Notes: generated from the letters alone by a model not told the origin. 64,000 nt of DNA from Candidatus Argoarchaeum ethanivorans (GCA_004193545.1 RPGO01000024.1:155517-219516); one strand, 5' to 3'; numbered from the stretch's first letter, positions 46,020 to 55,320 are shown. A program made the numbers and translations.

Positions 46020-47969
46020 TCATTCCTCTGTATATTTTCGTATAAAGCCAAACGGATCATATTTTGTTCCGCCGCCTTCATAAAATTTAGTAAAAAATTC
46101 CACATACTGCAACCTTAACGAGTGCAGTCCCGGGCCGATGATGCCAAGAAGTAGATTGATGGTGTGACCAAGTATCAACACCAGTATACCCACCACGATA
46201 AACACTCCCCCTTGTGAAAAAAGTACATCCCTGCAAATAGTATTTACAGCAAGGGCAATGCCTGCTGATGAGAGCCCTATCGCAAGAATTCTTGCATAAG
46301 AAAAGATGTTGCTCAAGAGTGTTGGAATCTCCATGATCGCTATAGCTCCCTCACCTTTAACCAGAAGGATGATTCCGATTATTCCAAGCACAATTCCTGA
46401 TACGAAGATTGGGTCTTGTGTGTTTAAGACGCTCCCCCAGAGTATTGCCGGCATGGCAGTTACAATTGCCATAATTCCACCAAAGAGTATCATAAGCCAG
46501 CACATCTTTTCAGTCACAGCATGTTTAAATCCACGCTCAACAGCAACATTTCTAATTCCAAGAATGAGTCCAAGAGTGATATGAAGTATGCCTATAACAA
46601 AAGTCATTACAAGCAGTGGCTTCACCTCGGCAAACCGATGTATTGGAAGCTGCAATATCCAGATGTTTGGACCGGCAATACCGAGAATGCCTCCTTCTAC
46701 TATTTCATGATGCGTTATATTAAATAGCGGAAATCCAAACACTTCCCCAAATATGATGCCAAAGAAGATGGTTGAAAGAGCTGAATACGAGAGAATAATT
46801 GCAAGTTCATGCAGCCCCCCGGATTTGACTTTTGACATGATTACCCATGAAAGGATTCCAAGAAGCACACCGTAACCGATGTCTCCAAGCATAATCCCAT
46901 AAAAAAGAGGAAACGTAATAAATAGAATTAGTGAAGGATCTATTTCTTTGTATTTTGGTGTGGCGAATGTGTCTACGAGCAGCTCAAAAGGTTTTACTGC
47001 TTTTGGGTTGTCAAGTGCTATTGGCACATCCTTTACTTCTTCATCCTCAAGCTTTGACGCATATACATTGCCAGCACCTCCTTCGATTGTTTTTTCAAAA
47101 TCGTCATATTTGTCAAGCGGTACCCAGCCATCGACAACAAAAGCATGATCGCTTGTAGCGAATCTAAGCGGCGCTTCTGATTTTTGTGTTTCTATTGTAA
47201 GATACTCTTCTGATGCAAGCATAAACTCTGCATATTCCTGCTTGAGTCGAACAAGTTCGGATTCGGCGTTTGCCAACTTTTCGGTCAGCTCTGCTTTTGC
47301 TGCTGCCATTTCTTCGAGTACTGCCTGTGGATTACCTGTTAGTTCCGGTGGTCTGATTTCTACATAAGTACTATCGTTTTGCAGTATTTTGTTTATCTCA
47401 TCTTCTTTTTCCTTTGCAACTGCTACTGCAATAATTTTCTTACCTTCGATTTCTCCAGTGTACAGCTCATACTGGCTTGTTTCTGCTTTTATTTCATCTT
47501 CGATGTTGCTGTCGATAAAACCAACGAAGACATTTATCGACTGGTACCCGGTGTAATCTTCAAGTGACAGAGGTAGTGAAGCCAGTGGTTTTATCGTGTC
47601 TTCGATATCCTGATTCTGTTTTAACTCTGTTTCTATGCTTCGCATCAAATTATGCTGTTTTAAAACTTCCTCTTCAAGCTCTGAGAGTGTGGATTCTATC
47701 TGCGATGGAAGCTCTTTTGCTGATATTTTTTTGTCAAAACCAGCCTCTTCCCTGCTTCCAAGCTGGTTTTCTATTGAACGTAATGTTACAAGATGCTCTG
47801 AGAATTTTGGTGCCATTGATCCTGGTTTTCCAATCTTGAAACCAGCTTCTTCCTCGTCATAGTCGATGATATGAAGAAGGTTTAGCTTGTGAAGGTTCTC
47901 TATTGTTTGATCAAGTGCATCGCTGGTACCAACGACCACCACCCGTGTCATTTTCTCAGGTTTAAGCAT
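46020..47969 (-). CDS. atpI: A-type ATP synthase subunit I (a)
   Basis: A 649-residue stator subunit: a cytosolic N-terminal half with coiled coils (about 50-120 and 215-260) and a C-terminal half with seven or eight membrane helices from about residue 340 (FITFPLFYGIMLGDIGYGVL, YARILAIGLSSAGIALAV with the half-channel Arg). It overlaps subunit H by one base. Confidence 0.97.
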   Translation of the reverse strand: MLKPEKMTRVVVVGTSDALDQTIENLHKLNLLHIIDYDEEEAGFKIGKPGSMAPKFSEHLVTLRSIENQLGSREEAGFDKKISAKELPSQIESTLSELEEEVLKQHNLMRSIETELKQNQDIEDTIKPLASLPLSLEDYTGYQSINVFVGFIDSNIEDEIKAETSQYELYTGEIEGKKIIAVAVAKEKEDEINKILQNDSTYVEIRPPELTGNPQAVLEEMAAAKAELTEKLANAESELVRLKQEYAEFMLASEEYLTIETQKSEAPLRFATSDHAFVVDGWVPLDKYDDFEKTIEGGAGNVYASKLEDEEVKDVPIALDNPKAVKPFELLVDTFATPKYKEIDPSLILFITFPLFYGIMLGDIGYGVLLGILSWVIMSKVKSGGLHELAIILSYSALSTIFFGIIFGEVFGFPLFNITHHEIVEGGILGIAGPNIWILQLPIHRFAEVKPLLVMTFVIGILHITLGLILGIRNVAVERGFKHAVTEKMCWLMILFGGIMAIVTAMPAILWGSVLNTQDPIFVSGIVLGIIGIILLVKGEGAIAIMEIPTLLSNIFSYARILAIGLSSAGIALAVNTICRDVLFSQGGVFIVVGILVLILGHTINLLLGIIGPGLHSLRLQYVEFFTKFYEGGGTKYDPFGFIRKYTEE

Positions 47970-48292
47970 TAAACTATAGTCCTCTCAAATTCATTGACCA
48001 GGAAATCCACTGCATCATCCATGTTTTTCTGTGATTTTTGTCTGAAAATATCAGCTTCTTTGGCTCCAGCAGAGATTATTTTCTCCTGTTCTTCTTTGAT
48101 CAATTTTTTAGTACTTTCAAGTGTTTTCTTTCTATACTTATTTGATTCCTCTTTCGCAGTTTTTATGATTAAATGTGTCTGGTCATTCGCCTCTTTAATT
48201 TTTCTCTCTTTTTCCTGCACGGCATCTAAGACCATTTTGTTCACATCTTCCTCTGCTTTTTTTATCTGCGATAGTATCTCGGTTTTAGCCAT
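47969..48292 (-). CDS. atpH: A-type ATP synthase subunit H
   Basis: A 107-residue coiled-coil stator subunit from ATG 48292 (MAKTEILSQIKKAEEDVNKM), behind a GGGAGGAAT ribosome site; a possible ATG five codons upstream would include that site. Nearly the whole protein is one helix with Lys/Glu heptads. It opens the operon. Confidence 0.9.
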   Translation of the reverse strand: MAKTEILSQIKKAEEDVNKMVLDAVQEKERKIKEANDQTHLIIKTAKEESNKYRKKTLESTKKLIKEEQEKIISAGAKEADIFRQKSQKNMDDAVDFLVNEFERTIV

Positions 48293-48349
48293 TGTAATTC
48301 CTCCCACGCTAGAGTGTGATGAGCCTGAAATTATTCCTTGAATGGCATA

Positions 48350-48366
48350 TCCACTATATAAACCAC
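48350..48366 (-). promoter_or_regulatory. TATA box of the ATP synthase operon
   Basis: Reverse strand reads GTGGTTTATATAGTGG, a clear TATA about 60-70 bases before the atpH start. No other such element is seen down to atpD, which fits a single transcript. Confidence 0.55.
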
Positions 48367-48384
48367 TCGGTTTTCAACTCTTAA

Positions 48385-48597
48385 TTAGGCAGGTTTGTGT
48401 AAATATTTGTCAAAATATTTCGTGATTGTAAGCTTTGTATGGGGTGCGCTTATGAGAGTTACGTGCGGAGGGGTTCTGATATTGTTTGATCGACGACTTA
48501 ATATTCTATCAAAACCAGAACGAATAAAGCTTAATAATGCATCAGCGTTCAGATGCTTCCGAAGTTTTATTTTTGTTTTGCTCATGTAAAACACCAC
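48385..48597 (-). pseudogene. Possible transposase N-terminal fragment
   Basis: From ATG 48585, SKTKIKLRKHLNADALLSFI and RSGFDRILSRR resemble the first 40 residues of an archaeal IS4/ISH-type transposase. The rest (TPPHVTLISAPHTK...) does not follow the family and may be out of frame. It could alternatively be a genuine basic 66-residue protein. Confidence 0.35.
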
Positions 48598-48687
48598 CCT
48601 TTAAATTCCAAATTTAGCGACATTGTTTGGAATTACCCTATTTTTTTAACGTATAGGAAATTGTAAACGCACAATATTCTCTTGCAT

Positions 48688-48750
48688 TCGATTGCTAACG
48701 CAATCGAGAATCAAAGGTTATTGATAACTCTGCACAACGAAGTTGTGCAG
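48688..48750. repeat. Palindrome pair upstream of atp operon
   Basis: 48688-48707 has arms TCGATTGC/GCAATCGA around TAAC. 48730-48750 has arms CTGCACAAC/GTTGTGCAG around GAA. A further half unit CAATCGAGCAATTG follows. The remainder of 48598-48883 is AT-rich without a gene. Confidence 0.9.
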
Positions 48751-48883
48751 TTTTTCAATCGAGCAATTGTACATAAACATTGATGAACGTATAAAAAAAA
48801 TCGATCCTTTGAATGCATGCGTTTATGATCATAACGGAAACTGCTGTTATTTAACCAACACAAGTAATCAGCTATTTTTCCCA

Positions 48884-49870
48884 TTACTTTACTATTAATA
48901 TTTCATCATTTATTTTTATTATCTTTACTTCTCTCCTATCGTCTGATATAAAAGCTGGTTTTCTCATGGTGATGGTTTTATAGGTATCCGGGTCCATGAT
49001 TTGTACAGAAGTCTTATCACTACTGATTAATATTGCTGTTTTTGCATCATCTGCTCCAGCGATTTTTTTTGCCTGTTTCATTTGTTCTTTATGCAGTGTC
49101 ACTGAAACATCGCTTAAAAGGTCTACAGCAGTGATGTTTTTCCCAATCCTCGTAACATCAAGGTAGCGGTTGTCACACTTTATTATGTCTCCTTCCTTAA
49201 ACCGCGGCAGTCTCAGTGCATAGGTCATACGATACACATCTCTGCCATCTTTTCTTCCAACAAGTTTATTTGACTCAGTGAGTGTAGCTGCGTACACAAT
49301 GACTAGTTTTCTACAGGCTTTTTTGGCTGCTTTGTTTGAGGCAAGATAGAAGTTTGTTCCCTCTTTGAGTTTTTCTGTTCTTGTTATAAGAGCTAAACGG
49401 TCCCCCTGCCTCTTGATTCGCTCAAGCAGTTTTTGTATTATCTTGCTGCATTCCTGTACTTCCGTTTCTGTTGGAATGCGACTATCCCCCCGCAATTGAA
49501 TAATAGCTTCGTAGTATCCACCTGCAATTCTATTGCACACACCACAGGTTTCAAAATGTATCTGTACCTGAAGCAGTCCGTCATAAACAACAGGTTTTCC
49601 GGATACTATCGCTTCTGCATGGATGTGAATAGGATAAATTGAACGTCCATAATGTTCAACTTCCAGTTCAATAGATGAATTTTCAGCAAAGCTATCAAGC
49701 TTGATGTTTTCTTTTGCTACAGCTAATACAATCTCGTTAACCGAAACTGTTTGGTTTTTACTATAAATCCACTGACCCTTTTTGCGATATGCACTACAAA
49801 CAGGACATACATGTATTGATACTGCATTCGGGTGGTGAAGTAATGATACGAATTCGTGAACCACTGGCAT
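48884..49870 (-). CDS. nmd3: NMD3-like 60S export/ribosome biogenesis factor (archaeal)
   Basis: A 328-residue archaeal NMD3 homologue with CPVCSAYRKKGQW, FETCGVCNRIAGGYYEAIIQ (the second zinc-type motif), and FYLASNKAAKKACRKLVIV. Archaeal NMD3 usually begins with a further CxxC...CxxC pair; here the ATG follows an in-frame TAG and only one CxxC is left before the CGVC motif. The missing segment would lie where a palindrome (49892-49910) now is. Function, if retained, is in large-subunit maturation. Confidence 0.8.
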   Translation of the reverse strand: MPVVHEFVSLLHHPNAVSIHVCPVCSAYRKKGQWIYSKNQTVSVNEIVLAVAKENIKLDSFAENSSIELEVEHYGRSIYPIHIHAEAIVSGKPVVYDGLLQVQIHFETCGVCNRIAGGYYEAIIQLRGDSRIPTETEVQECSKIIQKLLERIKRQGDRLALITRTEKLKEGTNFYLASNKAAKKACRKLVIVYAATLTESNKLVGRKDGRDVYRMTYALRLPRFKEGDIIKCDNRYLDVTRIGKNITAVDLLSDVSVTLHKEQMKQAKKIAGADDAKTAILISSDKTSVQIMDPDTYKTITMRKPAFISDDRREVKIIKINDEILIVK

Positions 49871-49891
49871 CTACTCAAATATTCTTTGTTT

Positions 49892-49910
49892 CTGCACATG
49901 GGGTGCGCAG
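49892..49910. repeat. Degenerate palindrome between nmd3 and purA
   Basis: Arms CTGCACA/TGCGCAG (one mismatch) around TGGGG, a variant of the CTGCACAAC class. Confidence 0.6.
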
Positions 49911-49914
49911 TTCG

Positions 49915-51192
49915 TTATATCTTGTCTTTTGTGATTGTTTGCTCTCTTCCAGCTCCCAATGATATGCTGGTTATTGGTATCTTTGCTACGTTTTCTATGT
50001 ATTGTATGTAGTCTCTTGCCGCACCAGGTAATTCACTATAGTGCTTGATGTTAGTTATATCCTGATTCCAGCCTTCAAGTTCGGTATACTCCGGGCTGAC
50101 ATTGGCAAGTTCGTGTGTTTGCAGTGGCGGATACTTAAGTGTTTTTCCATTTAGTTTGTAGCCTGTGCAGATTTTGACTGGACTAAGTTTAGTCAGTACG
50201 TCCAGTTTTGTCAGGACCAGTTGTGTGTAACCATTAAGATTAATAGCTTTACGAAGCATCGGTAGGTCAAGCCAGCCGCATCGTCTTGGTCGCCCTGTAG
50301 TAGTACCGTATTCGCCTCCATTTTCACGTATCTGATCGCCAATTTTTCCACCAAGTTCTGTAGGAAGCGGTCCCTCTCCGACCCTTGTAATATATGCTTT
50401 TACAATACCTATAACGTTAGTCACTCTGGTTGGTCCGATGCCGAGATTTGCACATGCTGAACCAGCTATGGTACTTGAAGAAGTAACATATTTCTGGGTG
50501 CCGTGAATAACATCAAGGTATGTACCCTGTGCACCTTCTGCAAGCACATTTTTTCCATCCTCTAAAGCGATCTGTATCTCGTAGGAGACATCTGTCACAT
50601 AAGATTTAAGGGTTTGTCCAATTTGAATATATCTATCCATCCAATCTCCTTCTATTTTGTCTGAATCTCCGCCAAAGCTTGTTATTGCTTCTTTTTTTTG
50701 TGGAAGCAGCTTTTCAAGCCGTTGTTTAAATCTATGTTTATCTATTATGTCTGCTAATTGTATTTCGTCTCTTGCAACCTTATCAATGTAAGCAAAGCCG
50801 ATGCCGCGTTTGGTGGTGCCTATTTTGTGTTGTCTTGCGACTTCATTCAGTTCATCAAGCTGGATGTGGTAGGGCATTATTATGCTGGTTTTTGCATCAA
50901 TGCCAAGTTTTTCTGGTGTTACTTTGATATTGCTCCTGGCAAGGTTGTCAATCTCGCTTACAATTATCTCAGGGTTCATAACTGTTCCAGGCCCAACCAG
51001 CAGTCTTGATTGTGAGAGTATACCTGATGGTATAATATGCAGCTTGAATTTTTCTCCTTCTGCAATAATAGTGTGCCCAGCGTTATCCCCTCCCTGGAAT
51101 CGTACTACTATCTGATAGTCAGTTGATAAAAGGTCTACAATCTTGCCTTTGCCTTCGTCTCCGAACTGGCTGCCAGTAATGATAGTTAACAT
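49915..51192 (-). CDS. purA: Adenylosuccinate synthetase
   Basis: A 425-residue enzyme joining IMP and aspartate with GTP on the way to AMP. The start at ATG 51192 gives the family N-terminus MLTIITGSQFGDEGKGKIVD. Other hallmarks are RFQGGDNAGHTI, IGTTKRGIGFAYIDK, EGAQGTYLDVIHGT and TTGRPRRCGWLD. An upstream in-frame ATG at 51243 adds only linker-like residues. Confidence 0.96.
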   Translation of the reverse strand: MLTIITGSQFGDEGKGKIVDLLSTDYQIVVRFQGGDNAGHTIIAEGEKFKLHIIPSGILSQSRLLVGPGTVMNPEIIVSEIDNLARSNIKVTPEKLGIDAKTSIIMPYHIQLDELNEVARQHKIGTTKRGIGFAYIDKVARDEIQLADIIDKHRFKQRLEKLLPQKKEAITSFGGDSDKIEGDWMDRYIQIGQTLKSYVTDVSYEIQIALEDGKNVLAEGAQGTYLDVIHGTQKYVTSSSTIAGSACANLGIGPTRVTNVIGIVKAYITRVGEGPLPTELGGKIGDQIRENGGEYGTTTGRPRRCGWLDLPMLRKAINLNGYTQLVLTKLDVLTKLSPVKICTGYKLNGKTLKYPPLQTHELANVSPEYTELEGWNQDITNIKHYSELPGAARDYIQYIENVAKIPITSISLGAGREQTITKDKI

Positions 51193-51243
51193 ACAAGTGC
51201 TGTTGTGTTTGTTATCATTGATAATGGTTTGTGAACTGCACAA

Positions 51244-51299
51244 CTCGACTACTTCGTAGTTGAGAGTTACCAGTATTTCTGCACAACGAAGTTGTACGG
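51244..51299. repeat. Palindrome pair upstream of purA
   Basis: 51244-51264 has arms CTCGACTAC/GTAGTTGAG (one wobble) around TTC. 51279-51299 has arms CTGCACAAC/GTTGTACGG (degenerate) around GAA. The spacer AGTTACCAGTATTT matches the spacer of the 8.3 kb copy. Half units follow to about 51330. Confidence 0.85.
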
Positions 51300-51320
51300 T
51301 GCTTGCGCAATCGAGAATTA

Positions 51321-51388
51321 TGCAGTTGATAGTTATTTGGGAATCGCCGTCAATGTCGCCTTTATTTCCAGATTTAATGTCAGAACCT
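51321..51388 (-). pseudogene. Dockerin fragment next to a palindrome block
   Basis: Minus-strand reading gives GSDIKSGNKGDIDGDSQITI, the first calcium-binding loop of a type I dockerin. The DNA segment TTTGGGAATCGCCGTCAA, followed by GTCGCCTTT, also occurs in the intact dockerin gene near 61916. The fragment runs into palindrome half units and no rest of a gene is present. The remainder of the gap to 51598 is empty. Confidence 0.6.
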
Positions 51389-51598
51389 TCAAATCACAGA
51401 AAACAAAAAAAAGAGAAGAGAAACAACGTTAGCCCAGCAGTTGGATGGCAGAACAATAGAGTATTTTGATTTACCGTATCTTTACACGCCAATCAAAACT
51501 TAAAACGGACTCCAGTTCCTTAGTGAGTTGCACTAACACCAGATCCTCTAGTAATTTCCTTTTATCACTCCTAATCCATAATTTGATGACAGCTATCG

Positions 51599-52315
51599 CT
51601 AATCCATCTCTCGGCGTTTGATCGTGGCGAGATGATAAAGATTAAATGCAAACGCGGTGAATGTCATCTTCACGCCAACTCTTGCAACAGTCGTTACCCG
51701 TACATGCCCCGCGTTAAATACGCTTTTTATCACAGCGTACGGTCGCTCGCCAGGTGATCTTTTCCTGCTTATCCGCTTGTTTCGCAGTTCTTCTTTGATA
51801 TTTGGGGGATGCCCTCGGGTAGCCCGTTTAATCGTAGCATCATATCCTTTTGTTGGGGCACCGGAGTAGCCTTTATCCCGATAAACCACTTCCCCCTCTT
51901 TTGAGTGATCCACCTGTGAATCATGGAGGGATGCGGTCGTTGTCTTGATATCCCTGATAAAGCCATGCTCTGTGTCCATTTTAGAGTGAAGTTTGTATCC
52001 AAAATAGGATTTTCTGTTCTTTTTTGCCCATGTGCCATCTTTACTTCGTCTTGTCTTTGCTTCATCACCTCTTGGTTTATCCGCCTTTGCATGGCCAGGA
52101 TCTGCGGTGATGAAGGTTGCATCCTGGATTACGCCCTTCTTTACCCTCAATCCTTGGGTATCGAGCTGTCTCTGGAATTCTTCCCATATTTCTTTATCTT
52201 TACCTGTTTCGATCAATCTATCCCTGAATCTCCATACAGTTGAGAAATCGGGGATATTATCAGGAAAACCAAGGAATTTGCGAAAAAAAGATCCTGTCTG
52301 TCGCCTGACGCTCAA
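51599..52315 (-). pseudogene. IS5-type transposase, C-terminal part
   Basis: A 238-residue DDE piece: GVIQDATFITADPGHAKADK (first Asp), EVVYRDKGYSGAPTKGYD (second Asp) and KRSPGERPYAVIKSVFNAGH (Glu). FPDNIPDFSTVWRFRDRL is the typical upstream motif. It is out of frame with the N-terminal part because of a run of seven T at about 52286-52292. Confidence 0.8.
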
Positions 52316-52643
52316 GTTCAGGATCCGGGAGACCGTACCACTGCCGGAGCACCAGCATTTTTATCATCAGAACCTCATCCATGTGTGGTCGCCACCATTT
52401 CTCAGTCATGTTCCCGTACATCCCAGCTACGGTAGGGATGAAAGCACCCCAGTTTATCAAGGAATCTACTTGTGCAAGCTTATCACCGAGACGTTTAACC
52501 TTTTCGTATTCTTCACTCAATGAAAAATCGATCAAAGACTTCATATGTATTATATTAGCAAAAAATGTTTCTATTTTTACTAAAAAAATATTCCAGTGCT
52601 TTGTTGTGTTTGCCGGGGGTTGAAGGTGGGTTAGGTTTTTCAA
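52260..52643 (-). pseudogene. IS5-type transposase, N-terminal part
   Basis: A 127-residue start of the same protein: WWRPHMDEVLMIKMLVLRQW and YGLPDPELERQATDR. The frame diverges at the homopolymer; with one base fewer it reads DRIFFRKFLGFPDN, the expected continuation. This is either an inactivating insertion, a sequencing error or frameshift regulation. Confidence 0.8.
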
Positions 52644-52862
52644 AGTTCTCCTTTGACTTTATATAGAAGCCGTCAAATTAGCTTTTTGATTTAAAAGTCT
52701 ATCTCTTTTTTGGGTATGACCTGATTTTGCAGGTGTGTCGTGGTCTACCGACAGTTTTATAACTATTAATAAGTATAGTGTTTAAGTGGAAGTAGTAGAG
52801 TAAATTTACATCAAAGTGATGAGGTGAAGTTGCACGCAGCCTCATAATGGAGGTATAGAAAT

Positions 52863-53009
52863 ATGGTTAAGAAAATGAAGAAAGAATCTGAAGGAGAAAT
52901 TGAGGAGACAGAAGAGCTTGAAGAAAGTATTGAAGACTTCGAAGAAATAGAAGAGTTTGAGGGCTATAGCGTGGAGATAGTAGAGACTGGTGAAATCACC
53001 GCACAGTGA
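52863..53009 (+). CDS. 48-residue very acidic small protein
   Basis: ATG at 52863 behind TGGAGGTA. The peptide begins MVKKMKKESEGEIEE and is about 40 percent Glu/Asp, predicted as one amphipathic helix, ending in VEIVETGEITAQ. A TATA-like GTTTTATAAC lies at 52754-52763. Its last codons are the beginning of the 50-base tandem duplication. No family recognised. Confidence 0.5.
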   Translation: MVKKMKKESEGEIEETEELEESIEDFEEIEEFEGYSVEIVETGEITAQ

Positions 53010-53096
53010 TAAATATATTTAAATGTTGGTGGAGAATATGGCTGTACACCGCACAGTGATAAATATATTTAAATGTTGGTGGAGAATATGGCTGTA
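52997..53096 (+). repeat. Perfect 50-base tandem duplication of a promoter/RBS region
   Basis: Two exact copies, 52997-53046 and 53047-53096. Each contains AAATATATTTAAATG (TATA-like) and GGTGGAGAATATGGC (ribosome site and ATG). The first copy leads to a 24-codon dead-end frame from 53023; the second drives the gene at 53088. Confidence 0.9.
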
Positions 53097-53669
53097 GAAG
53101 ATAGTGTGATTGATATTATCCTTGATTCTTATCATGACTATTACAACCAGATTACAGATGACATTGTTTCAGGCGTGAGAGAAGGCGTTGAAGAGGGTGT
53201 GAGAGAAGGCGTCAGGAGTGGAGTTCTGGAGGGTTTATCCGAGAGTCTTGATCTGGGTTTCTTGAAGATCAGCAAAAAAACACCAAAGGAACTTGAAGAT
53301 ATCCTGAGAGCTGCGGCGGTAGATGAAGCAAGAAAACAGGTAAAACAAGCTGTAAAAAGTGAAATATGTCCGGTACTACAAGAACAACTGAGAAATCTTT
53401 GTGAGAGTGCTTTGGATGAAATTAAAGGTCATGGAATAAGAGGTAATGCTGGCACTGTTGAGGAAATCAAAAAACTTGATATTAGTGGGTTGGCAGGGAA
53501 TAAAAAAGCAGAGGTTGAGCAACGTATAAAAGAGCACCTTCCACAAAGTTCCATCTTTGCTCCGTTATTCGATGAAGTGCAGAACGCAATCTATGAGTGC
53601 ATAGCTGAAAACGTGAGCAGTTGTGAGAAGAGAATGCAGGATGTAGCGCAGGGCAAAATCACGGTTTGA
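53088..53669 (+). CDS. Helical protein with EGVREGV repeats, unknown
   Basis: A 193-residue protein from ATG 53088 (GGTGGAG 7 bases upstream; ATG at 53073 is an alternative). A heptad-like stretch VSGVREGVEEGVREGVRSGV (residues about 26-45) is followed by helices rich in Glu/Lys and three scattered Cys. No TM or signal. It precedes the PKD membrane protein by 20 bases, so the pair is co-transcribed. Family not recognised. Confidence 0.6.
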   Translation: MAVEDSVIDIILDSYHDYYNQITDDIVSGVREGVEEGVREGVRSGVLEGLSESLDLGFLKISKKTPKELEDILRAAAVDEARKQVKQAVKSEICPVLQEQLRNLCESALDEIKGHGIRGNAGTVEEIKKLDISGLAGNKKAEVEQRIKEHLPQSSIFAPLFDEVQNAIYECIAENVSSCEKRMQDVAQGKITV

Positions 53670-53689
53670 GATTAGGAGAGGTGTGAGAA

Positions 53690-54973
53690 GTGGATAAGAG
53701 GGGGCAGCCTGATACAAGTATCAAAGACGCGGTAAAGAGCGTGTCTAAGGAAATAGCAGAGAAATACGTACATGAAATTGTAAAAGAAACTACTAAAAGA
53801 GTTTTGGGAAAACAGAGTGAGAAACTGAACGAGAAAGAGCTTGTAAAATTAGAGAAACGGCTCAAAAGGCTCTCTGACGAAGAGAAGCTTGAGCAGTTCG
53901 AAGAAGCTGTGGATGGGGCGTCAAGAGATATCTCGCAGGGTGAGCTAAGAGATGAGAGGATGCTTGAAAAGGTCGATACCAGGCTTGCAGAGACGTTCGA
54001 AAAGAAGATTCCAGATCTTCTGCCAAAAATTATCCTGCCGCCCCTGACAAAAATGATACTCATTGCTATTGCAATTATAGCCGTTTCAATACTTGGACTC
54101 GTCAACGATGACGGTCAATATTGGCCTGAAGCCATAATTGATGTCATCGACTCGAATCCTGCCACAGAAGGCGAGATTATCATCTTCACTGGAAGCGGCA
54201 CGACAGATGATCCAGATGGTTATATCACAGCTTATAGGTGGGAATCAGACAGATATGGCTTTTTAAGCAATTCACAGAGCTTTGAAACTACCCTACCACC
54301 GGGAGAACATATAATAATCCTTCAAGTAAGAGATAACAACGGAGAGTGGTCAGAACCAGACGAAGCATATGTCGAGGTTCTGCCAATCGAACCTGAGAAC
54401 CAACCACCAGAAGCACACATTAGCTATATCGATCCCACCCCCCCAGTATACATTGGAACACCTGTAACCCTTGCAGGTCATGGCACAGACCCTGACAAAG
54501 AAGATCACATCACCGCGTATGAATGGCAGATCGATAACGAGATCATCAGCAAGACAGAAACATTCACCATAGAAACCCTCTCGGTTGGAACACACATTAT
54601 CCAATTCAGAGTGAGAGATAACAACGGAGAGTGGTCAGAACCAGACGAAGCATATGTCGAGGTTCTGCCAATCGAACCTGAGAACCAACCACCAGAAGCA
54701 CACATTAGCTATATCGATCCCACCCCCCCAGTATACATTGGAACACCTGTAACCCTTGCAGGTCATGGCACAGACCCTGACAAAGAAGATCACATCACCG
54801 CGTATGAATGGCAGATCGATAACGAGATCATCAGCAAGACAGAAACATTCACCATAGAAACCCTCTCGGTTGGAACACACATTATCCAATTCAGAGTGAG
54901 AGATAACAACGGAGAGTGGTCAGAACCAGACGAAGCATATGTCGAGGTTCTGCCACTGCCTCTAGATCCGTAG
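53690..54973 (+). CDS. Single-pass membrane protein with three PKD-like domains
   Basis: A 427-residue protein starting at GTG behind AGGTGTGAG. Residues 1-118 are a charged helical domain, presumably cytosolic; the membrane helix MILIAIAIIAVSILGLV is at about 123-140. Three PKD-like beta domains follow (GSGTTDDPDGYITAYRWESD, then two with HGTDPDKEDHITAYEWQIDN, each ending in RDNNGEWSEPDEAYVEVLP). Repeats two and three are identical at DNA level. Probably a cell-surface adhesion or envelope spacer linked to the cytosolic helical protein upstream. Confidence 0.75.
   Translation: MDKRGQPDTSIKDAVKSVSKEIAEKYVHEIVKETTKRVLGKQSEKLNEKELVKLEKRLKRLSDEEKLEQFEEAVDGASRDISQGELRDERMLEKVDTRLAETFEKKIPDLLPKIILPPLTKMILIAIAIIAVSILGLVNDDGQYWPEAIIDVIDSNPATEGEIIIFTGSGTTDDPDGYITAYRWESDRYGFLSNSQSFETTLPPGEHIIILQVRDNNGEWSEPDEAYVEVLPIEPENQPPEAHISYIDPTPPVYIGTPVTLAGHGTDPDKEDHITAYEWQIDNEIISKTETFTIETLSVGTHIIQFRVRDNNGEWSEPDEAYVEVLPIEPENQPPEAHISYIDPTPPVYIGTPVTLAGHGTDPDKEDHITAYEWQIDNEIISKTETFTIETLSVGTHIIQFRVRDNNGEWSEPDEAYVEVLPLPLDP
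54327..54953 (+). repeat. 285-base in-frame tandem repeat (95 residues per unit)
   Basis: 54327-54611 and 54612-54896 are identical by eye, with a partial third copy to about 54953. Perfect identity means recent duplication or active gene conversion. Confidence 0.85.
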
Positions 54974-55080
54974 ATCAAGGGATCTGATAAGACCGTACTT
55001 GCTAGAATGAAATGGTGCGCTCTGATGCCAAAAGAACGAAAATTCCAGAGGAGTTTGTAGACTTGCTCGAAGACGGGTGC

Positions 55081-55320
55081 TCAGTTTGGGGGTGGCTTTT
55101 CAAACTTAATTTTTCCAACCCCATAATGACGCCATAGCTCTAAACACTTGTTCACGTTCACGTGGTACGTGCCGTCGCGCACGATGATCGTGTCGCCTTC
55201 AGTGGCATTATCCACTGCCTGCTGGATTGTCTGATTTCCCTCTTCTGGCACATAAATCGTATCAGCGGATGCGCATCCAATGCTTATAACTGCCAGTACT
55301 GCGAAAAGAAGCGCAAACAT
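55081..55320 (-). pseudogene. Truncated secreted beta-helix (NosD-like) protein
   Basis: Signal peptide LLFAVLAVISIGCASA followed by TIYVPEEGNQTIQQAVDNAT and EGDTIIVRDGTYHVNV, the standard first rungs of NosD/pectate-lyase-type parallel beta-helix surface proteins. After about 58 residues the sequence changes to an unrelated tail (LELWRHYGVG...) and stops. Full-length members have several hundred residues, so this is a leftover. Confidence 0.65.

Larger units (their letters stand above)
51480..52680 (-). mobile_element. IS5-family element
   Basis: Encloses the two transposase frames. Exact ends are not certain; I do not see a convincing terminal inverted repeat pair. Confidence 0.55.

Noticed and set aside
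52260..52315. Programmed frameshift in the IS5-type transposase
   Set aside because: IS5-group transposases of this type are normally single frames; an error or mutation in the T7 run is the simpler reading, though slippage is not excluded.
54350..54978. Minus-strand frames with identical Cys/Trp-rich peptides
   Set aside because: They are mirror images of the tandem PKD repeat on the plus strand and have no ribosome sites.
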